Source of the DNA: Selenomonadaceae bacterium
GTDB lineage: Bacteria; Bacillota; Negativicutes; Selenomonadales; Selenomonadaceae
Reading direction: 5' to 3'
DNA: 64,000 bases
Assembly (NCBI GenBank): GCA_017428215.1
Contig: JAFRRH010000022.1
Location: 1 to 64,000, forward strand
Below are positions 8,117 to 17,932 of the stretch, one piece after another; within the stretch, counting starts at the first letter, position 1; every line of letters begins with the position of its first letter. The position numbers and the translations under genes are program-made. Below the pieces are notes generated by a model, which worked only from the letters and a program-made list of their open reading frames with translations, made no database searches and had not been told where the DNA came from.

Positions 8117-10420
8117 TTATTGTTTTTTAAACTTAGAACCGCTGATTTTGTAAGTGTCGTTGTTGATATGAAAAGTCGTCGCTGTGAATTCTTTTAGCGT
8201 TATCGACCCGTCATCAACTTTGAACGTGATAGTACCATTATTTTTGCTGTAAGACGGGGTAAAGTCGAGATTGTCTAAAGTCAGCGTATCTTTATCATCA
8301 AAGCCGAAAATAATATCCTTGCCGTCGCCTTTACCGTAAATGAACTTGTCGGCACCGCTACTGCTATAAAGCGTATCATTATCTGCGCCGCCCCAGAGAC
8401 TGTAATTGCCCTTGCCATTGCCGCTGATAATATCGTTGCCCGCGCCGCCTTTCACTGTGGTTGCCGAGCCAAGCAAATTAATCGTATCGTCGCCTGCGCC
8501 GCCGTTTATAGAAATATTTTTCCCGCGACTTGTAATTACGTCGGCTTTCTTGCTACCGGCTATCGAGGCTTTCTTGTAATCACCCGACGCAAAATTAAAT
8601 TCGTAATCGCTACCGTTGACTGTAACTTTTTTATTAAGCGAGCTTACTTTCAACGTAACGACATTATTTTTCGTCGAAATGCCTTTAGTAGATTTTACGC
8701 CCGTGGCGGTTGCTAAAGTCTTTGTAGATTTTTTAGTGTAGGATATAGCATTATCCGCAAGATTGTAACCCGCTGTGGTCGTCTGCTTATAAGTCGCCTT
8801 CGTCTCGTTTAAACTCCAAGCTTTAGTAGTTTTAGATTTTGTAACGTTGGAACCGAGTTTGAGCGTATAACCGTCGCTGACTGTTACTTTAGAGGTACCG
8901 AGCGCGGCTTTAGACAAGGTGATTGTCGTGCCTTTAATGGAAACTCCGCTGATTTTACCGCCGCTTACTTTGAGTCCCGACTTAAGCCCTTTAACAGTTG
9001 CCAAAGTCACAGTAGATTTTTTCGAGTAATTTATAGCGTTATCTGCGAGGGTATAACCTGCCGCGGTTGTTTGCTTATAAGTCGCCTTTGTCTTGCTTAA
9101 ACTCCAAGCTTTAGTGGTTTTCGGCTTTGTAACGTTGTCGCCAAGCTTGAGTGTATAGCCGTCGCTGACCGTGACATTTTTAGCATTGAGCGCGGCTTTA
9201 GATACCGTGACGACATTATCATTAAGGACAAGCCCTTTGGTTGATTTAACGCCGCTGACTGTGATTAAATCATTTCCGCCGCTTGCATTAACGTAGGAAA
9301 TATTTTTCCCGTCGCAAACATAACCGGCATTAGTCGCCGCGTTTTTATAAGTGGCAATCGAATTGTTAAACGTCCAACCAGCCGCACTCGTTGAAGTCTT
9401 TGTAACGTCATTGGCAAGAGCAAGCGTATACCCGTCGCTGATTGTTACTTTATTCGTGCCCAATGCCGCTTTAGAAACGGTGACGACTTTATCTTTAAGC
9501 GCAAGCCCGTCGAGTGATTTTACGCCGTTGACTGTAACTAAAGTTTCGCCGCCGCCCGCTGTAACATAATTGATTTGATTATTTTTCAGTTCATAGCCAG
9601 CAGTATTTGAGGCCGTTTTATAACTTGCAGTGGAATTATTTAGCGTCCAGCCTGCCGCACTAGTTGAAGTTTTTGTTACATCATCAGCAAGGGCGAGCGT
9701 GTAGCCGTCGCTGATTGTAACGTTGCCTTGATTAAGCGCAGAATTGGCAACCGTAACCGTCGAGCCGTCCAAAGTTAACCCATCGAGGGATTTAACCCCG
9801 TTTACCGTAATCAAGGCTTCAATTTCAGTGCCGTAAGTTGCTGTCGTGCCGTTGAGTGTCCAACTAATATTGAAAGTTTCTTTATCATTGATATTGAGAA
9901 CCTTGCCTTTGGTATCTTTAAGGGTAATTGAACCGTCGCCGACTTTTAAGATAACATCATTGCCGCTAGCAGTCGCCGTATAATCGCCGCCCGAAATGCT
10001 AAGTTTACTCGCTTCGTTAAAGCCTTCGATTGTGTCGTTGCCGTCGCCCGCCGCGTAGAAGTAAACAAAGTTCGCCGCCTCGTTGACGATATAATCATCG
10101 CCCGCGCCACCGTTTATCGTGGAATTTGTGTTATGGGTTTGTATCGTAACAGGAACAGTAACTTGGCTCGTTACAATACTATCGACTGTCGTTGTACCGA
10201 CTTGAACCTGCTTTGTGACTGTTCTATAAGAAGGCGTGTCCTTAAATCCAATCCGCTGATATACCTTACGATATTTTGTGACTAATCTTGTCCTGCGGTC
10301 ACCGGGTCTGGGATAGTACACTTCTATTACGCTATAAGGTTGATCAACATAGCCGTATTCGTCTTCGTAGTATTCCTCTTGGACGGTTTGCGTTTCGTAA
10401 ACGGGCTGTTCAACTTTCAC
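8117..10420 (-). CDS. RTX-like calcium-binding repeat protein, C-terminal fragment of a split gene
   Basis: The 767-codon frame begins at a GTG without a ribosome site, directly after a 16-bp duplication, and is best read as the second half of the gene that starts at 11933. After a Tyr-rich linker (about residues 1-80) there is one NGGAGDDYIVN repeat. Then come about five copies of an 85-90 residue beta-rich module containing VSDGYTLKLG and SKAALGT-like motifs. RTX repeats (NGGAGDDTINL, KGGAGNDIIS) follow, and last the shared C-terminal module SLWGGADND to HINNDTYKISGSKF. The tail, found in all intact members, is probably the type I secretion signal. There is no signal peptide. Confidence 0.75.
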   Translation of the reverse strand: MKVEQPVYETQTVQEEYYEDEYGYVDQPYSVIEVYYPRPGDRRTRLVTKYRKVYQRIGFKDTPSYRTVTKQVQVGTTTVDSIVTSQVTVPVTIQTHNTNSTINGGAGDDYIVNEAANFVYFYAAGDGNDTIEGFNEASKLSISGGDYTATASGNDVILKVGDGSITLKDTKGKVLNINDKETFNISWTLNGTTATYGTEIEALITVNGVKSLDGLTLDGSTVTVANSALNQGNVTISDGYTLALADDVTKTSTSAAGWTLNNSTASYKTASNTAGYELKNNQINYVTAGGGETLVTVNGVKSLDGLALKDKVVTVSKAALGTNKVTISDGYTLALANDVTKTSTSAAGWTFNNSIATYKNAATNAGYVCDGKNISYVNASGGNDLITVSGVKSTKGLVLNDNVVTVSKAALNAKNVTVSDGYTLKLGDNVTKPKTTKAWSLSKTKATYKQTTAAGYTLADNAINYSKKSTVTLATVKGLKSGLKVSGGKISGVSIKGTTITLSKAALGTSKVTVSDGYTLKLGSNVTKSKTTKAWSLNETKATYKQTTTAGYNLADNAISYTKKSTKTLATATGVKSTKGISTKNNVVTLKVSSLNKKVTVNGSDYEFNFASGDYKKASIAGSKKADVITSRGKNISINGGAGDDTINLLGSATTVKGGAGNDIISGNGKGNYSLWGGADNDTLYSSSGADKFIYGKGDGKDIIFGFDDKDTLTLDNLDFTPSYSKNNGTITFKVDDGSITLKEFTATTFHINNDTYKISGSKFKKQ

Positions 10421-10444
10421 TGTTTTGCTGACAGTTTCTATCTT

Positions 10445-10476
10445 GGTGCTTAAATAGCTAGGTGCTTAAATAGCTA
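10445..10476. repeat. 16-bp tandem duplication that breaks the RTX-like gene
   Basis: GGTGCTTAAATAGCTA occurs twice in tandem without mismatch (10445-10460 and 10461-10476). Read on the minus strand, the second copy supplies the TAG stop that ends the upstream frame. Removing one copy joins ...SYLST to KIETVSKTVKVEQPV in one open frame. Confidence 0.95.
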
Positions 10477-11933
10477 GTTTTATTCCGAATGGTATCGTTG
10501 CCCGCACCGCCGCTTATCGAGACATTGGCTTTTTCTGAATAAATTGAATCGTTGCCTGCGCCGCCTACGATTGTGACTTGTGAGTACTTATTAGAAACTG
10601 TATCATCACCGCCTTGAGCCAAAACTAAATAATTTTCTTTACCGTCCAGACGATCTCCCGATTCGGTACCTAAAACTGCTTTGGAAACGGCAAGTGATTC
10701 AACTTCGCCGCTTGCGTTTATGAAATTTATACTTTCAAGAGAATTGAGCCCTTGCAACATGATACGCTCTTCGCCGATTTGCAGAAAAGTATCTTTATCG
10801 TAAGTGTAGGCAAGGTCAACAGTGCCCGACGCGATTTTTACATTACTGGTGGCGTTAAAGCCTTCAATCGTGTCGTTGCCGTCACCCGCATTGTAAACGA
10901 ACAAAACATTATCGCCGCTATTATAAATAAAATCGTCGCCTGCATAGCTGTAAATTGTGGTGCCATTCGCATAGTTTCTTATCGTTTCAGAATAGCTCGT
11001 GCCGTTGACCACAGTATTTGCCGTGTAATTGATAATTAAATCGTTCGCTTTCACTCCGTCAATATTGAGACCGGATGACAAACGCGCTGCGTCAATCAGA
11101 TTGATTTTTTCTTCTCCGACCATCACGATAATATCATTGCCGCTTTTGGCCGTCGCATACGAGCCGCCGCCTATTGAAAGCGTTGAATTCTTTTTAAAAC
11201 CATAGATAATATCGTTGCCGTCGCCTTTATTGTAGACGAAAACCACACCCATACCGTAATAATCATCATTAGAAATAGTATCGTTGCCCGTGCCGCTGTT
11301 GAGCGTCGAATAAGAGCCCATGTTGTAAATATAGTCGTTTCCGTCGCCCGCATTGACAGAAGAATAGTATCCTTGGCTGTTGATATTATCGTCGCCTGTA
11401 CCGCCATCGATTGTAACAGAGTCTCCAAAGCTTAATATTTTGTCATTGCCTGCGCCGCCGTCGATTGTGACTTGTGCGCCGTCATTGGTAATGTCATCGT
11501 TGCCAGTGCCGCCGTCGATTGTGACTTGTGCGCCGTAGTTGTAAACAGTATCCTCGCCGTTGCCAACATTTATCGTAACGTTCGTGCCCTCGCTACTATT
11601 AAATATGTAATCGTTGCCATCGCCGCTGTTTATAGTGACTTGTGAACCGCTGTTGTTGGAAATGGAATCGTTTCCGGAGCCAGTGTTTATTGCCACTAAC
11701 GAGCCATTCCGGTTATCAATCTTATTATTTCCGTCGCTAGCATTGATTAAAACATTGTTCGCGTTTTGGTTGAAAATGTAATCATTTCCCGCGCCCGTGT
11801 TGATTGTCACATTACTGCCGCCGTCGTGATCAGTCCACCTAATATCAGTCCAAAAACCGCCGTTGTAAATGTAATCGTTGCTACTCGTGCCGCTTAATAA
11901 CGTATTGGACTTATCGTTGTAAATTTCAGCCAT
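10458..11933 (-). CDS. RTX-like calcium-binding repeat protein, N-terminal fragment of a split gene
   Basis: This 491-residue frame is the first half of the gene that continues at 8117-10420. It consists almost wholly of repeats of about 18-20 residues with one GG-x-G-x-D-x-I core each (for example VTIDGGTGNDDITNDGAQ), interrupted twice by a VYNKGDGNDIIYGFKKNSTL-like module. It has no signal peptide and lacks the family C-terminal module, as expected of a truncated product. GAGGAG nine bases before ATG 11933 sets the start. The promoter 46 bases upstream has a G-run in its spacer. The intact fused protein would be 1266 residues. Confidence 0.8.
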   Translation of the reverse strand: MAEIYNDKSNTLLSGTSSNDYIYNGGFWTDIRWTDHDGGSNVTINTGAGNDYIFNQNANNVLINASDGNNKIDNRNGSLVAINTGSGNDSISNNSGSQVTINSGDGNDYIFNSSEGTNVTINVGNGEDTVYNYGAQVTIDGGTGNDDITNDGAQVTIDGGAGNDKILSFGDSVTIDGGTGDDNINSQGYYSSVNAGDGNDYIYNMGSYSTLNSGTGNDTISNDDYYGMGVVFVYNKGDGNDIIYGFKKNSTLSIGGGSYATAKSGNDIIVMVGEEKINLIDAARLSSGLNIDGVKANDLIINYTANTVVNGTSYSETIRNYANGTTIYSYAGDDFIYNSGDNVLFVYNAGDGNDTIEGFNATSNVKIASGTVDLAYTYDKDTFLQIGEERIMLQGLNSLESINFINASGEVESLAVSKAVLGTESGDRLDGKENYLVLAQGGDDTVSNKYSQVTIVGGAGNDSIYSEKANVSISGGAGNDTIRNKTSYLST

Positions 11934-11978
11934 AAAAATCATCTCCTCTCTTAAAACCAGAAAAACATTTATTTACTC

Positions 11979-12008
11979 ATTATCCCCCCCAAAACATCGC
12001 TTTGTCAA
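11979..12008 (-). promoter_or_regulatory. Promoter with poly-G spacer, candidate phase-variable
   Basis: On the minus strand TTGACA (12008-12003) and GATAAT (11984-11979) are separated by 18 bases. The spacer ends in a run of G (seven with the first G of GATAAT) abutting the -10. The preceding AAAAGTCTTGACAAAG is shared with the promoter at 44565-44595, whose G-run is one longer. Confidence 0.7.
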
Positions 12009-12032
12009 GACTTTTTGGATAAAATTTTTCAA

Positions 12033-12067
12033 CAAAAAATCCCGACGAATACATTTTAAACGTCGGG
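12033..12067 (-). terminator. Terminator of lon
   Basis: CCCGACG (12067-12061 on the minus strand) pairs with CGTCGGG (12047-12041) and is followed by a run of T, 32 bases after the lon stop. Confidence 0.85.
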
Positions 12068-12098
12068 AAGTTTTTTACAACATTTGTATGAAATTATT

Positions 12099-14417
12099 TT
12101 ACTGAACGAGCGCGGTTTTTAAAACTTCGTCCATATTTTCCACTGGCACGAACTCTAACTTTTCACGAACGCTGGCGGGAATATCTTCAATGTCGGGCGC
12201 ATTTTCTTTAGGCAAAATAATCGTGTGCATACCCTCGCGATAAGCCGCCAAAACTTTTTCCTTAAGCCCGCCAATCGGCAAGACATTTCCGCGCAGAGTT
12301 ATTTCGCCGGTCATTGCCACATCAGAGCGAACTTTTTTCTTAGTCAAGGCGGAAATCATTGCCGTTGCCATTGTAATGCCCGCGCTTGGTCCGTCTTTTG
12401 GAACTGCGCCTTCGGGCACGTGAACATGAATATCATTTTTTTCGTAAAAATCGTCGGCAAGTTCCATTAAGTCGCTACGACTGCGAATGTAAGTTAAGCC
12501 TGCCTGCGCGGACTCTTGCATAACTTCGCCGAGCTTGCCAGTCAATAAAAGTTTACCGTTGCCCTTGAGTACGATAGCTTCCGTCGGAAGAATATCACCG
12601 CCAACTTCCGTCCACGCCATACCCGTTGAAACTCCGATTTGCGGTTGCTTTTCTGCTCGCGTCTGTAAAAATTTCGGACGACCTAAAAAGTCGCGCAGAT
12701 TTTTTTTCGTAATGTAGACAACGCCCTCATGACCTTCGACGATTTTACGCGCCGCCTTTCGACACGCCCGCCCGATTAATCTTTCTAGCTCACGAACGCC
12801 AGATTCCCGTGTATACTCATTGATAATTTCCTGCAAGACGCCCTTAGCAAAAACTACATCGCCGCCCTTAAGCCCGTTTTCTTCTTTCTGCCGTTTAGTA
12901 AGATAGCGTCGGGCAATTTCAAATTTCTCGTTTTCGGTGTAGCTCGACAGCGTAATAATTTCCATGCGGTCGCGCAACGGCTTAGGAACTGTGCTTAAAC
13001 CGTTAGCCGTAACAATCCATAAAACTTTCGACAAGTCAAACGGCGTATCAATATAGTGGTCATTAAAAGAATTATTCTGCGCAGGGTCAAGCACCTCAAG
13101 CAAAGCCGCCGAAGGATCTCCTGCATAACCGTCCCTGCCGAGCTTATCAATCTCATCAAGCAAGAATACGGGATTATTCGCGCCGGCTTTCTTTATGCCT
13201 TGAATAATTCTACCTGGCATTGCGCCGACGTAAGTCCGCCTATGTCCGCGAATTTCCGCCTCGTCGCGTATGCCGCCCAAACTCGCCCGAATAAATTTTC
13301 TGCCCATTGCCTTAGCAACAGACGACGCCAGAGAAGTTTTGCCGACGCCAGGCGGTCCGACTAAGCAGAGTATTGGCGCGGGTTTATCTTTAGTCAAAGC
13401 TTTAACTGCGAGGAAATCCAAAATTCTTTCCTTAACTTTTTCCAAACCGTAATGATCCGCGTCGAGAACTTTTGCCGCCTCTGTTATGTCCATTGAATCA
13501 TCTGTTGAAACGTTCCAAGGCAAATCAAAAAGCCAATCGATATACGTGCGAATGACATTGCCCTCCGACGCCATTGACGGTATCCGCTCCAGCCGCTTGA
13601 GTTCCTTTTCGATTATTGCTTTGACTTCTTCGGGATAATCGCCCTCCGAAAGTTTTTTGCGAAATTCTGACGCCTCCTCTGCTGTGTCCTCGTCTTCGCC
13701 AAGTTCCTTGTGAATCGCCTTTAGCTGTTCGCGCAGATAATGATCCTTTTGAATCTTTTCAATCTGGTTGCGGACGCGCTTGCTTATCTGCGACTCCATT
13801 TGCAAAACTTCCAACTCACGCGCCAAAATAGCGTAAAGTTTTTCCAGTCGTTGTTCCACGTTAAGGCAACTTAAAATTTCCTGCTTAGTGTCAAGTTTCA
13901 AATTTAAATGGCTAGCAATCAAATCCGCCAGCCGCCCGAAATCCTCCAGAATTGTCACGGCAACAAAAGTTTCAGAAGGAATTCGCTTGCTAAGTTTAAC
14001 CCATTCCTCGAATTGGTGCACGACGCCACGAACGAGAGCTTCCGTCTCCATAGTATCTTCCCAAGTGTCCTCGTGGAGTTCAATTTCGACTTCAACATAA
14101 TTGCCCTTTTCGCTGTCGCGATATTCACGCATGACGCCGCGATTTAGTCCCTCGACTAACACACGAACATTTCCGTCGGGTAATTTAATTATCTGCCGAA
14201 TCTCTGAAATTGTCCCGACTGCGTAAAGATCTTCCTCTTCTGGCGAATCGTTATCTGTGTCCATTTGCGCCACTAAAAATATTCGCCGATTGCCGACCAT
14301 TGCCGCTTCAAGTGCATTAACTGAAGTTTCGCGCCCAACGTCTAAATGCATTATCATATTGGGGAAGACGACAATACCTCTGAGCGGCACAAGCGGCAAA
14401 GTTATTTTTTCAGCCAT
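12099..14417 (-). CDS. lon: ATP-dependent protease Lon
   Basis: Lon degrades damaged and regulatory proteins in the cytosol, ATPase and peptidase in one chain (772 residues, usual length). The N-terminal substrate domain starts [15 protein letters not shown]. The AAA+ module has Walker A GPPGVGKT and Walker [10 protein letters not shown]. The peptidase domain has the catalytic Ser in [11 protein letters not shown] and the Lys in [18 protein letters not shown] before ATG 14417 fixes the start. It follows clpX with a terminator between them, so it is partly independent. Confidence 0.97.
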   Translation of the reverse strand: MAEKITLPLVPLRGIVVFPNMIMHLDVGRETSVNALEAAMVGNRRIFLVAQMDTDNDSPEEEDLYAVGTISEIRQIIKLPDGNVRVLVEGLNRGVMREYRDSEKGNYVEVEIELHEDTWEDTMETEALVRGVVHQFEEWVKLSKRIPSETFVAVTILEDFGRLADLIASHLNLKLDTKQEILSCLNVEQRLEKLYAILARELEVLQMESQISKRVRNQIEKIQKDHYLREQLKAIHKELGEDEDTAEEASEFRKKLSEGDYPEEVKAIIEKELKRLERIPSMASEGNVIRTYIDWLFDLPWNVSTDDSMDITEAAKVLDADHYGLEKVKERILDFLAVKALTKDKPAPILCLVGPPGVGKTSLASSVAKAMGRKFIRASLGGIRDEAEIRGHRRTYVGAMPGRIIQGIKKAGANNPVFLLDEIDKLGRDGYAGDPSAALLEVLDPAQNNSFNDHYIDTPFDLSKVLWIVTANGLSTVPKPLRDRMEIITLSSYTENEKFEIARRYLTKRQKEENGLKGGDVVFAKGVLQEIINEYTRESGVRELERLIGRACRKAARKIVEGHEGVVYITKKNLRDFLGRPKFLQTRAEKQPQIGVSTGMAWTEVGGDILPTEAIVLKGNGKLLLTGKLGEVMQESAQAGLTYIRSRSDLMELADDFYEKNDIHVHVPEGAVPKDGPSAGITMATAMISALTKKKVRSDVAMTGEITLRGNVLPIGGLKEKVLAAYREGMHTIILPKENAPDIEDIPASVREKLEFVPVENMDEVLKTALVQ

Positions 14418-14436
14418 GCAAAATCCCTCCTTTGAC

Positions 14437-14478
14437 AAAAAAGCGGGGTTAAGGATTTTTCGCTCCGTTTTACCCCGC
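14437..14478 (-). terminator. Terminator between clpX and lon
   Basis: GCGGGG and CCCCGC form a stem on the minus strand, followed by TTTTTT. It lies directly after the clpX stop. Confidence 0.75.
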
Positions 14479-14486
14479 ACTTAAAG

Positions 14487-15749
14487 TTATCCGTTAGCTG
14501 TTTTTCTGATTCTCCGCGTATTTGCTCTAAGTTTTGGCTCTTGATTGAACAAAACATCTTCTTTGGTGACTGTGCAAATTGTACTGGCACCGACGCTGGG
14601 CACTTCATACATAACATTGCGCATAATTTTTTCTAGGATTGAACGAAGTCCACGCGCTCCCGTCTTGCGTTGAATTGCCTCTTTAGCGATAAGTCTCAAC
14701 GCTTCGTCCTCGAAAGTCAATTTCGCGCCGTCCATTTGCATTAGCTTTTGATATTGCTTGACGAGTGCATTTTTCGGTTTAGTAAGTATATCAACTAACG
14801 CATTTTCGTCAAGCGCGTCGAGTGTAACACTTATTGGCAACCTTCCGACAAATTCAGGTATCAAGCCGTATTCTATCAAGTCGTCGGGTTGAACATCTTT
14901 TAAAGTTTTGCCGACGTTTTTTTCCTCTTTAGTCTCAACTGTTGCGCCGAATCCGACTTGGCTCCCCTTTGTGCGCTTCTCAATAATTTGGTCAAGGTCG
15001 TTGAACGCGCCGCCGCAGATGAACAAAATATTTTTCGTGTTAATCGGAATAGTTTCAGGCGGTCCCGGTGTATGTCGATTTTGTTGCGTTGGGACGTTAA
15101 CTCGCGTGCCTTCCAAAATTTTTAAAAGAGCCTGTTGAACGCCTTCGCCCGAAATGTCGCGATACATGCCGGGCTTGCGAGTAATTTTATCAACTTCGTC
15201 TATATAAATTATCCCGCGCTCCGCCTTGTAAATATCGCCATGCGCCGCATTAATCAACGCTAGCAAAACATCTTCGGTATCTTCGCCGACGTAGCCAGCC
15301 TCCGTTAAAGAATTAGCGTCAACAAGGGCAATCGGAACGTTCAGAATTTTTGCCAACGTTTGAGCTAAAAGAGTTTTACCGCAACCCGTTGGACCAATCA
15401 TTAAAATATTTGATTTCTGGAGTTCAACGTCCTCTTTGCCAACTTTAACTTGTCCAATACGTTTATAGTGATTGTATACGGCGACGGAAAGAGTTTTTTT
15501 AGCTTCCGCCTGCCCGATAACATATTCGTCGAGTTGAGCGTAAATTTCTTTCGGCTTTGGCAATTTGTCCGTGCCGACAATAAATTCTTCTTCCTCTTCC
15601 ATGTCTTTTTGAAGAATTTCATTGCAGAGTTCAACGCAACTGTCGCAAATGTAAACGCCCTTGCCCGCGATTAATTTTCTGACGACGTGTTCGGATTTCC
15701 CGCAAAAGGAACATTTCAACTCGTCATTATCTTTTCCGAACTTCAACAC
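14487..15749 (-). CDS. clpX: ATP-dependent unfoldase ClpX
   Basis: ClpX unfolds tagged proteins and feeds them to ClpP. The 420-residue protein has the N-terminal zinc domain (Cys13, Cys16, Cys35, Cys38). Walker A GPTGCGKT lies at 119-126, Walker B is IIYIDEVDK, and an IGF-type ClpP-binding loop is seen as QVGFGATV. It lies downstream of clpP with a short spacer that holds a heptamer repeat array. The order tig-clpP-clpX-lon is conserved in Firmicutes. Confidence 0.97.
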   Translation of the reverse strand: MLKFGKDNDELKCSFCGKSEHVVRKLIAGKGVYICDSCVELCNEILQKDMEEEEEFIVGTDKLPKPKEIYAQLDEYVIGQAEAKKTLSVAVYNHYKRIGQVKVGKEDVELQKSNILMIGPTGCGKTLLAQTLAKILNVPIALVDANSLTEAGYVGEDTEDVLLALINAAHGDIYKAERGIIYIDEVDKITRKPGMYRDISGEGVQQALLKILEGTRVNVPTQQNRHTPGPPETIPINTKNILFICGGAFNDLDQIIEKRTKGSQVGFGATVETKEEKNVGKTLKDVQPDDLIEYGLIPEFVGRLPISVTLDALDENALVDILTKPKNALVKQYQKLMQMDGAKLTFEDEALRLIAKEAIQRKTGARGLRSILEKIMRNVMYEVPSVGASTICTVTKEDVLFNQEPKLRANTRRIRKTANG

Positions 15750-15764
15750 GCTCTCACCCCTTTT

Positions 15765-15795
15765 TAGCTGTTAGCTATTAGCTTCTAGCTATTAG
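15765..15795. repeat. Heptamer array TAGCTNN upstream of clpX
   Basis: Four consecutive 7-base units TAGCTGT, TAGCTAT, TAGCTTC, TAGCTAT plus TAG lie in the clpP-clpX spacer, 16 bases before the clpX start. Function unknown. Confidence 0.7.
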
Positions 15796-15807
15796 AAAAA
15801 CTGACAA

Positions 15808-16407
15808 CTAATCATTGGTTTTCGGCAAGCGGCTGATAACGTCATCAATCAAGCCATAAGCTTTAGCGTCTTCAGCAGTCATGAAGTTATCGCGTTCGGT
15901 ATCTGCCATAACTTTTTCACGCGGCTGACCAGTGTGACGGCAGAGAATATCATTGCCGACCTCGCGCAGTCTCAAAATTTCCCGCGCCTGAATTTGAATA
16001 TCGGTTGACTGTCCACTTGCGCCGCCTAAAGGTTGATGAATCATAATCCGCGCCAACGACAAGGCAAATCTTTTACCTTTAGCACCAGCCGTTAAAAGCA
16101 AACTTCCCATGCTCGCCGCTTGTCCGATACAAATCGTTGAAACGTCGGGTTTAATATACTGCATTGTATCGTAAATCGCAAGCCCAGCCGTGACGACGCC
16201 GCCAGGACTGTTAATATAAAGGTGAATATCTTTGTCGGGGTCTTCGCTTTCTAGGAAGAGGAGCTGAGCAACAACGGAATTTGCTACATCGTCGGTTATC
16301 GGACCGCCCAAGAAAACAATTCTATCTTTAAGCAAGCGGGAATAAATATCATAAGCACGTTCGCCGTAGCTAGTCTTTTCAATAACCATTGGCACATAAT
16401 AAGCCAT
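15808..16407 (-). CDS. clpP: ATP-dependent Clp protease proteolytic subunit ClpP
   Basis: ClpP is the tetradecameric serine peptidase that works with ClpX. The 199-residue product has the catalytic triad Ser99 (GQAASMGS), His124 (MIHQPLGG) and Asp173 (ERDNF). A GTG three codons upstream overlaps the ribosome site GAGGTG, so ATG 16407 is preferred. It lies between tig and clpX. Confidence 0.97.
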   Translation of the reverse strand: MAYYVPMVIEKTSYGERAYDIYSRLLKDRIVFLGGPITDDVANSVVAQLLFLESEDPDKDIHLYINSPGGVVTAGLAIYDTMQYIKPDVSTICIGQAASMGSLLLTAGAKGKRFALSLARIMIHQPLGGASGQSTDIQIQAREILRLREVGNDILCRHTGQPREKVMADTERDNFMTAEDAKAYGLIDDVISRLPKTND

Positions 16408-16431
16408 AATTTTCACCTCAAAAATTTTTTC

Positions 16432-16465
16432 AAAAAAGGGCGGGAGATTTTTTCTTCACGCCCTT
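16432..16465 (-). terminator. Terminator of tig
   Basis: AAGGGCG and CGCCCTT pair on the minus strand and a T run follows, directly after the tig stop and just before clpP. Confidence 0.75.
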
Positions 16466-16472
16466 AAAATTT

Positions 16473-17873
16473 TCAGTTCTCTTTAGTCTCGGTTGTCTCT
16501 TCAGCAGGAGCCACGTCTTTAGGTTCTGTCTTAGCTTCGGCAGGTTCCGCCTCTTTTTTAGCTTCGACAGGTGCCGCGTCTTTTGCGCCAGCCATGTTGT
16601 CGATTATAAATTTCCGCGCCTTGCGAATGAGAATGTTGCCGGCAAGAGTTTCAAGTTGTCCGTTCTCTTTTAAATACTTCTCAATTTGTTTCTGCGGCGT
16701 GCGATACATTTGCGCCATCATTGCAATTTCAAAGTTGAGTTCGGCTCCGTTGACAGAAATTTTTTCCTCCATTGCCACGCGCTCAAGCATAATGTTCCGC
16801 AAAACTTGTTTTTCCGCCGTCTCACGATAATTTTCGCGCAACTTGTCTATATCCAAGCCCGAAAACGCCATGTACTGTTCAAGCGTCATGCCGCTCGATT
16901 TCAGTTGCGTAGTCATTTCATTAATCATTTGCGACACGCGATTATCAATCATTATGGGCGGCAAGTCAACCGTCATGTTCGCGACAGCCTTATCAATAGC
17001 CGCCTCTTGTTGAGCTTCAACTGCGCGGCGTTCGGCGGCATCTTCCATATTCTTACGAATGTTAGCTTTGTATTCGTCAAGAGTTTGGAACGTGCTAATT
17101 TTCTTAACAAACTCGTCGTTGAGTTCGGGCAGTTCTTTATGCTTAATGCTGTTGATTTTGCAAGCGAATTCGGCATCTTTACCGGCAAGATTTTTAGCGT
17201 GGTAATCTTCAGGGAAAGTGACATTAACTTTACGCTCCTCGCCGACTTTCGCGCCGATAAGTTGCTCCTCGAAGTCGCCGATAAATTTATGCGAGCCAAT
17301 GTCCAAAGGCGCGTCCTTAGCTTCGCCGCCCGCAAATTTTTCGCCGTCAATAGTGCCCGTGTAGTCAAGCGTTATAAAGTCGCCGTCAACAATAGCGTCA
17401 CCCTCTGCCGCGTCGATTAAGTTAGCATGATGAGCACGCATTGCCTCGATTTGTTTATCAACGTCCTCATCGGTGACAGGTTCAACAACTTTTTCAACCT
17501 CAAGATTTTTATATTCGCCGAGCTTAACTTCCGGAAATGGCGTAAATGTCAACGTGAAGACAAAATCCTTGCCCTCTTCGTTCGTGACGACATCCGCTTT
17601 ATTCTCGCTGACGGGGCGCAATTTCAACGTTTGAAGAGCTTGCTTCGTCGAACTTTGCACGAGCATATTGCTTGCCTCGTTAATAATCGCGTCCTTGCCG
17701 AAATGTTGTTCAAGAATTTTTTGCGGGATTTTACCTTTACGGAAACCAGGAATTGTCACACGTTCGCCGAGCGTTTTAGTTGCGCGTGTAATTGCCTTAG
17801 AAAATTCTGCCGCCTCTACCTCTACGGTCAATTCAATCTGATAATCGTCTATCTTTTTTTGGGTAAGTTTCAA
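16473..17873 (-). CDS. tig: Trigger factor
   Basis: Trigger factor is the ribosome-bound chaperone and prolyl isomerase that meets nascent chains. The 466-residue protein has the ribosome-binding signature GFRKGKIPQKIL (about 43-54). The FKBP-type domain is at about 155-245 (GDFITLDYTGTIDGEKF), and a helical chaperone domain follows. The C-terminus is an added Ala/Glu/Lys/Pro-rich tail of about 45 residues. It starts at a TTG eight bases after AGGAGG. It opens the tig-clpP-clpX block. Confidence 0.96.
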   Translation of the reverse strand: MKLTQKKIDDYQIELTVEVEAAEFSKAITRATKTLGERVTIPGFRKGKIPQKILEQHFGKDAIINEASNMLVQSSTKQALQTLKLRPVSENKADVVTNEEGKDFVFTLTFTPFPEVKLGEYKNLEVEKVVEPVTDEDVDKQIEAMRAHHANLIDAAEGDAIVDGDFITLDYTGTIDGEKFAGGEAKDAPLDIGSHKFIGDFEEQLIGAKVGEERKVNVTFPEDYHAKNLAGKDAEFACKINSIKHKELPELNDEFVKKISTFQTLDEYKANIRKNMEDAAERRAVEAQQEAAIDKAVANMTVDLPPIMIDNRVSQMINEMTTQLKSSGMTLEQYMAFSGLDIDKLRENYRETAEKQVLRNIMLERVAMEEKISVNGAELNFEIAMMAQMYRTPQKQIEKYLKENGQLETLAGNILIRKARKFIIDNMAGAKDAAPVEAKKEAEPAEAKTEPKDVAPAEETTETKEN

Positions 17874-17932
17874 AATTTTAACCTCCTATTTATTTATGAA
17901 ACGCGGATTATACTATCATAATCGTTTGAAAA

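Noticed and set aside
17874..17932. Strong tig promoter
   Set aside because: A TATAAT exists at 17907-17912 on the minus strand, but the nearest -35-like hexamer is 20 bases away, so I did not list it.
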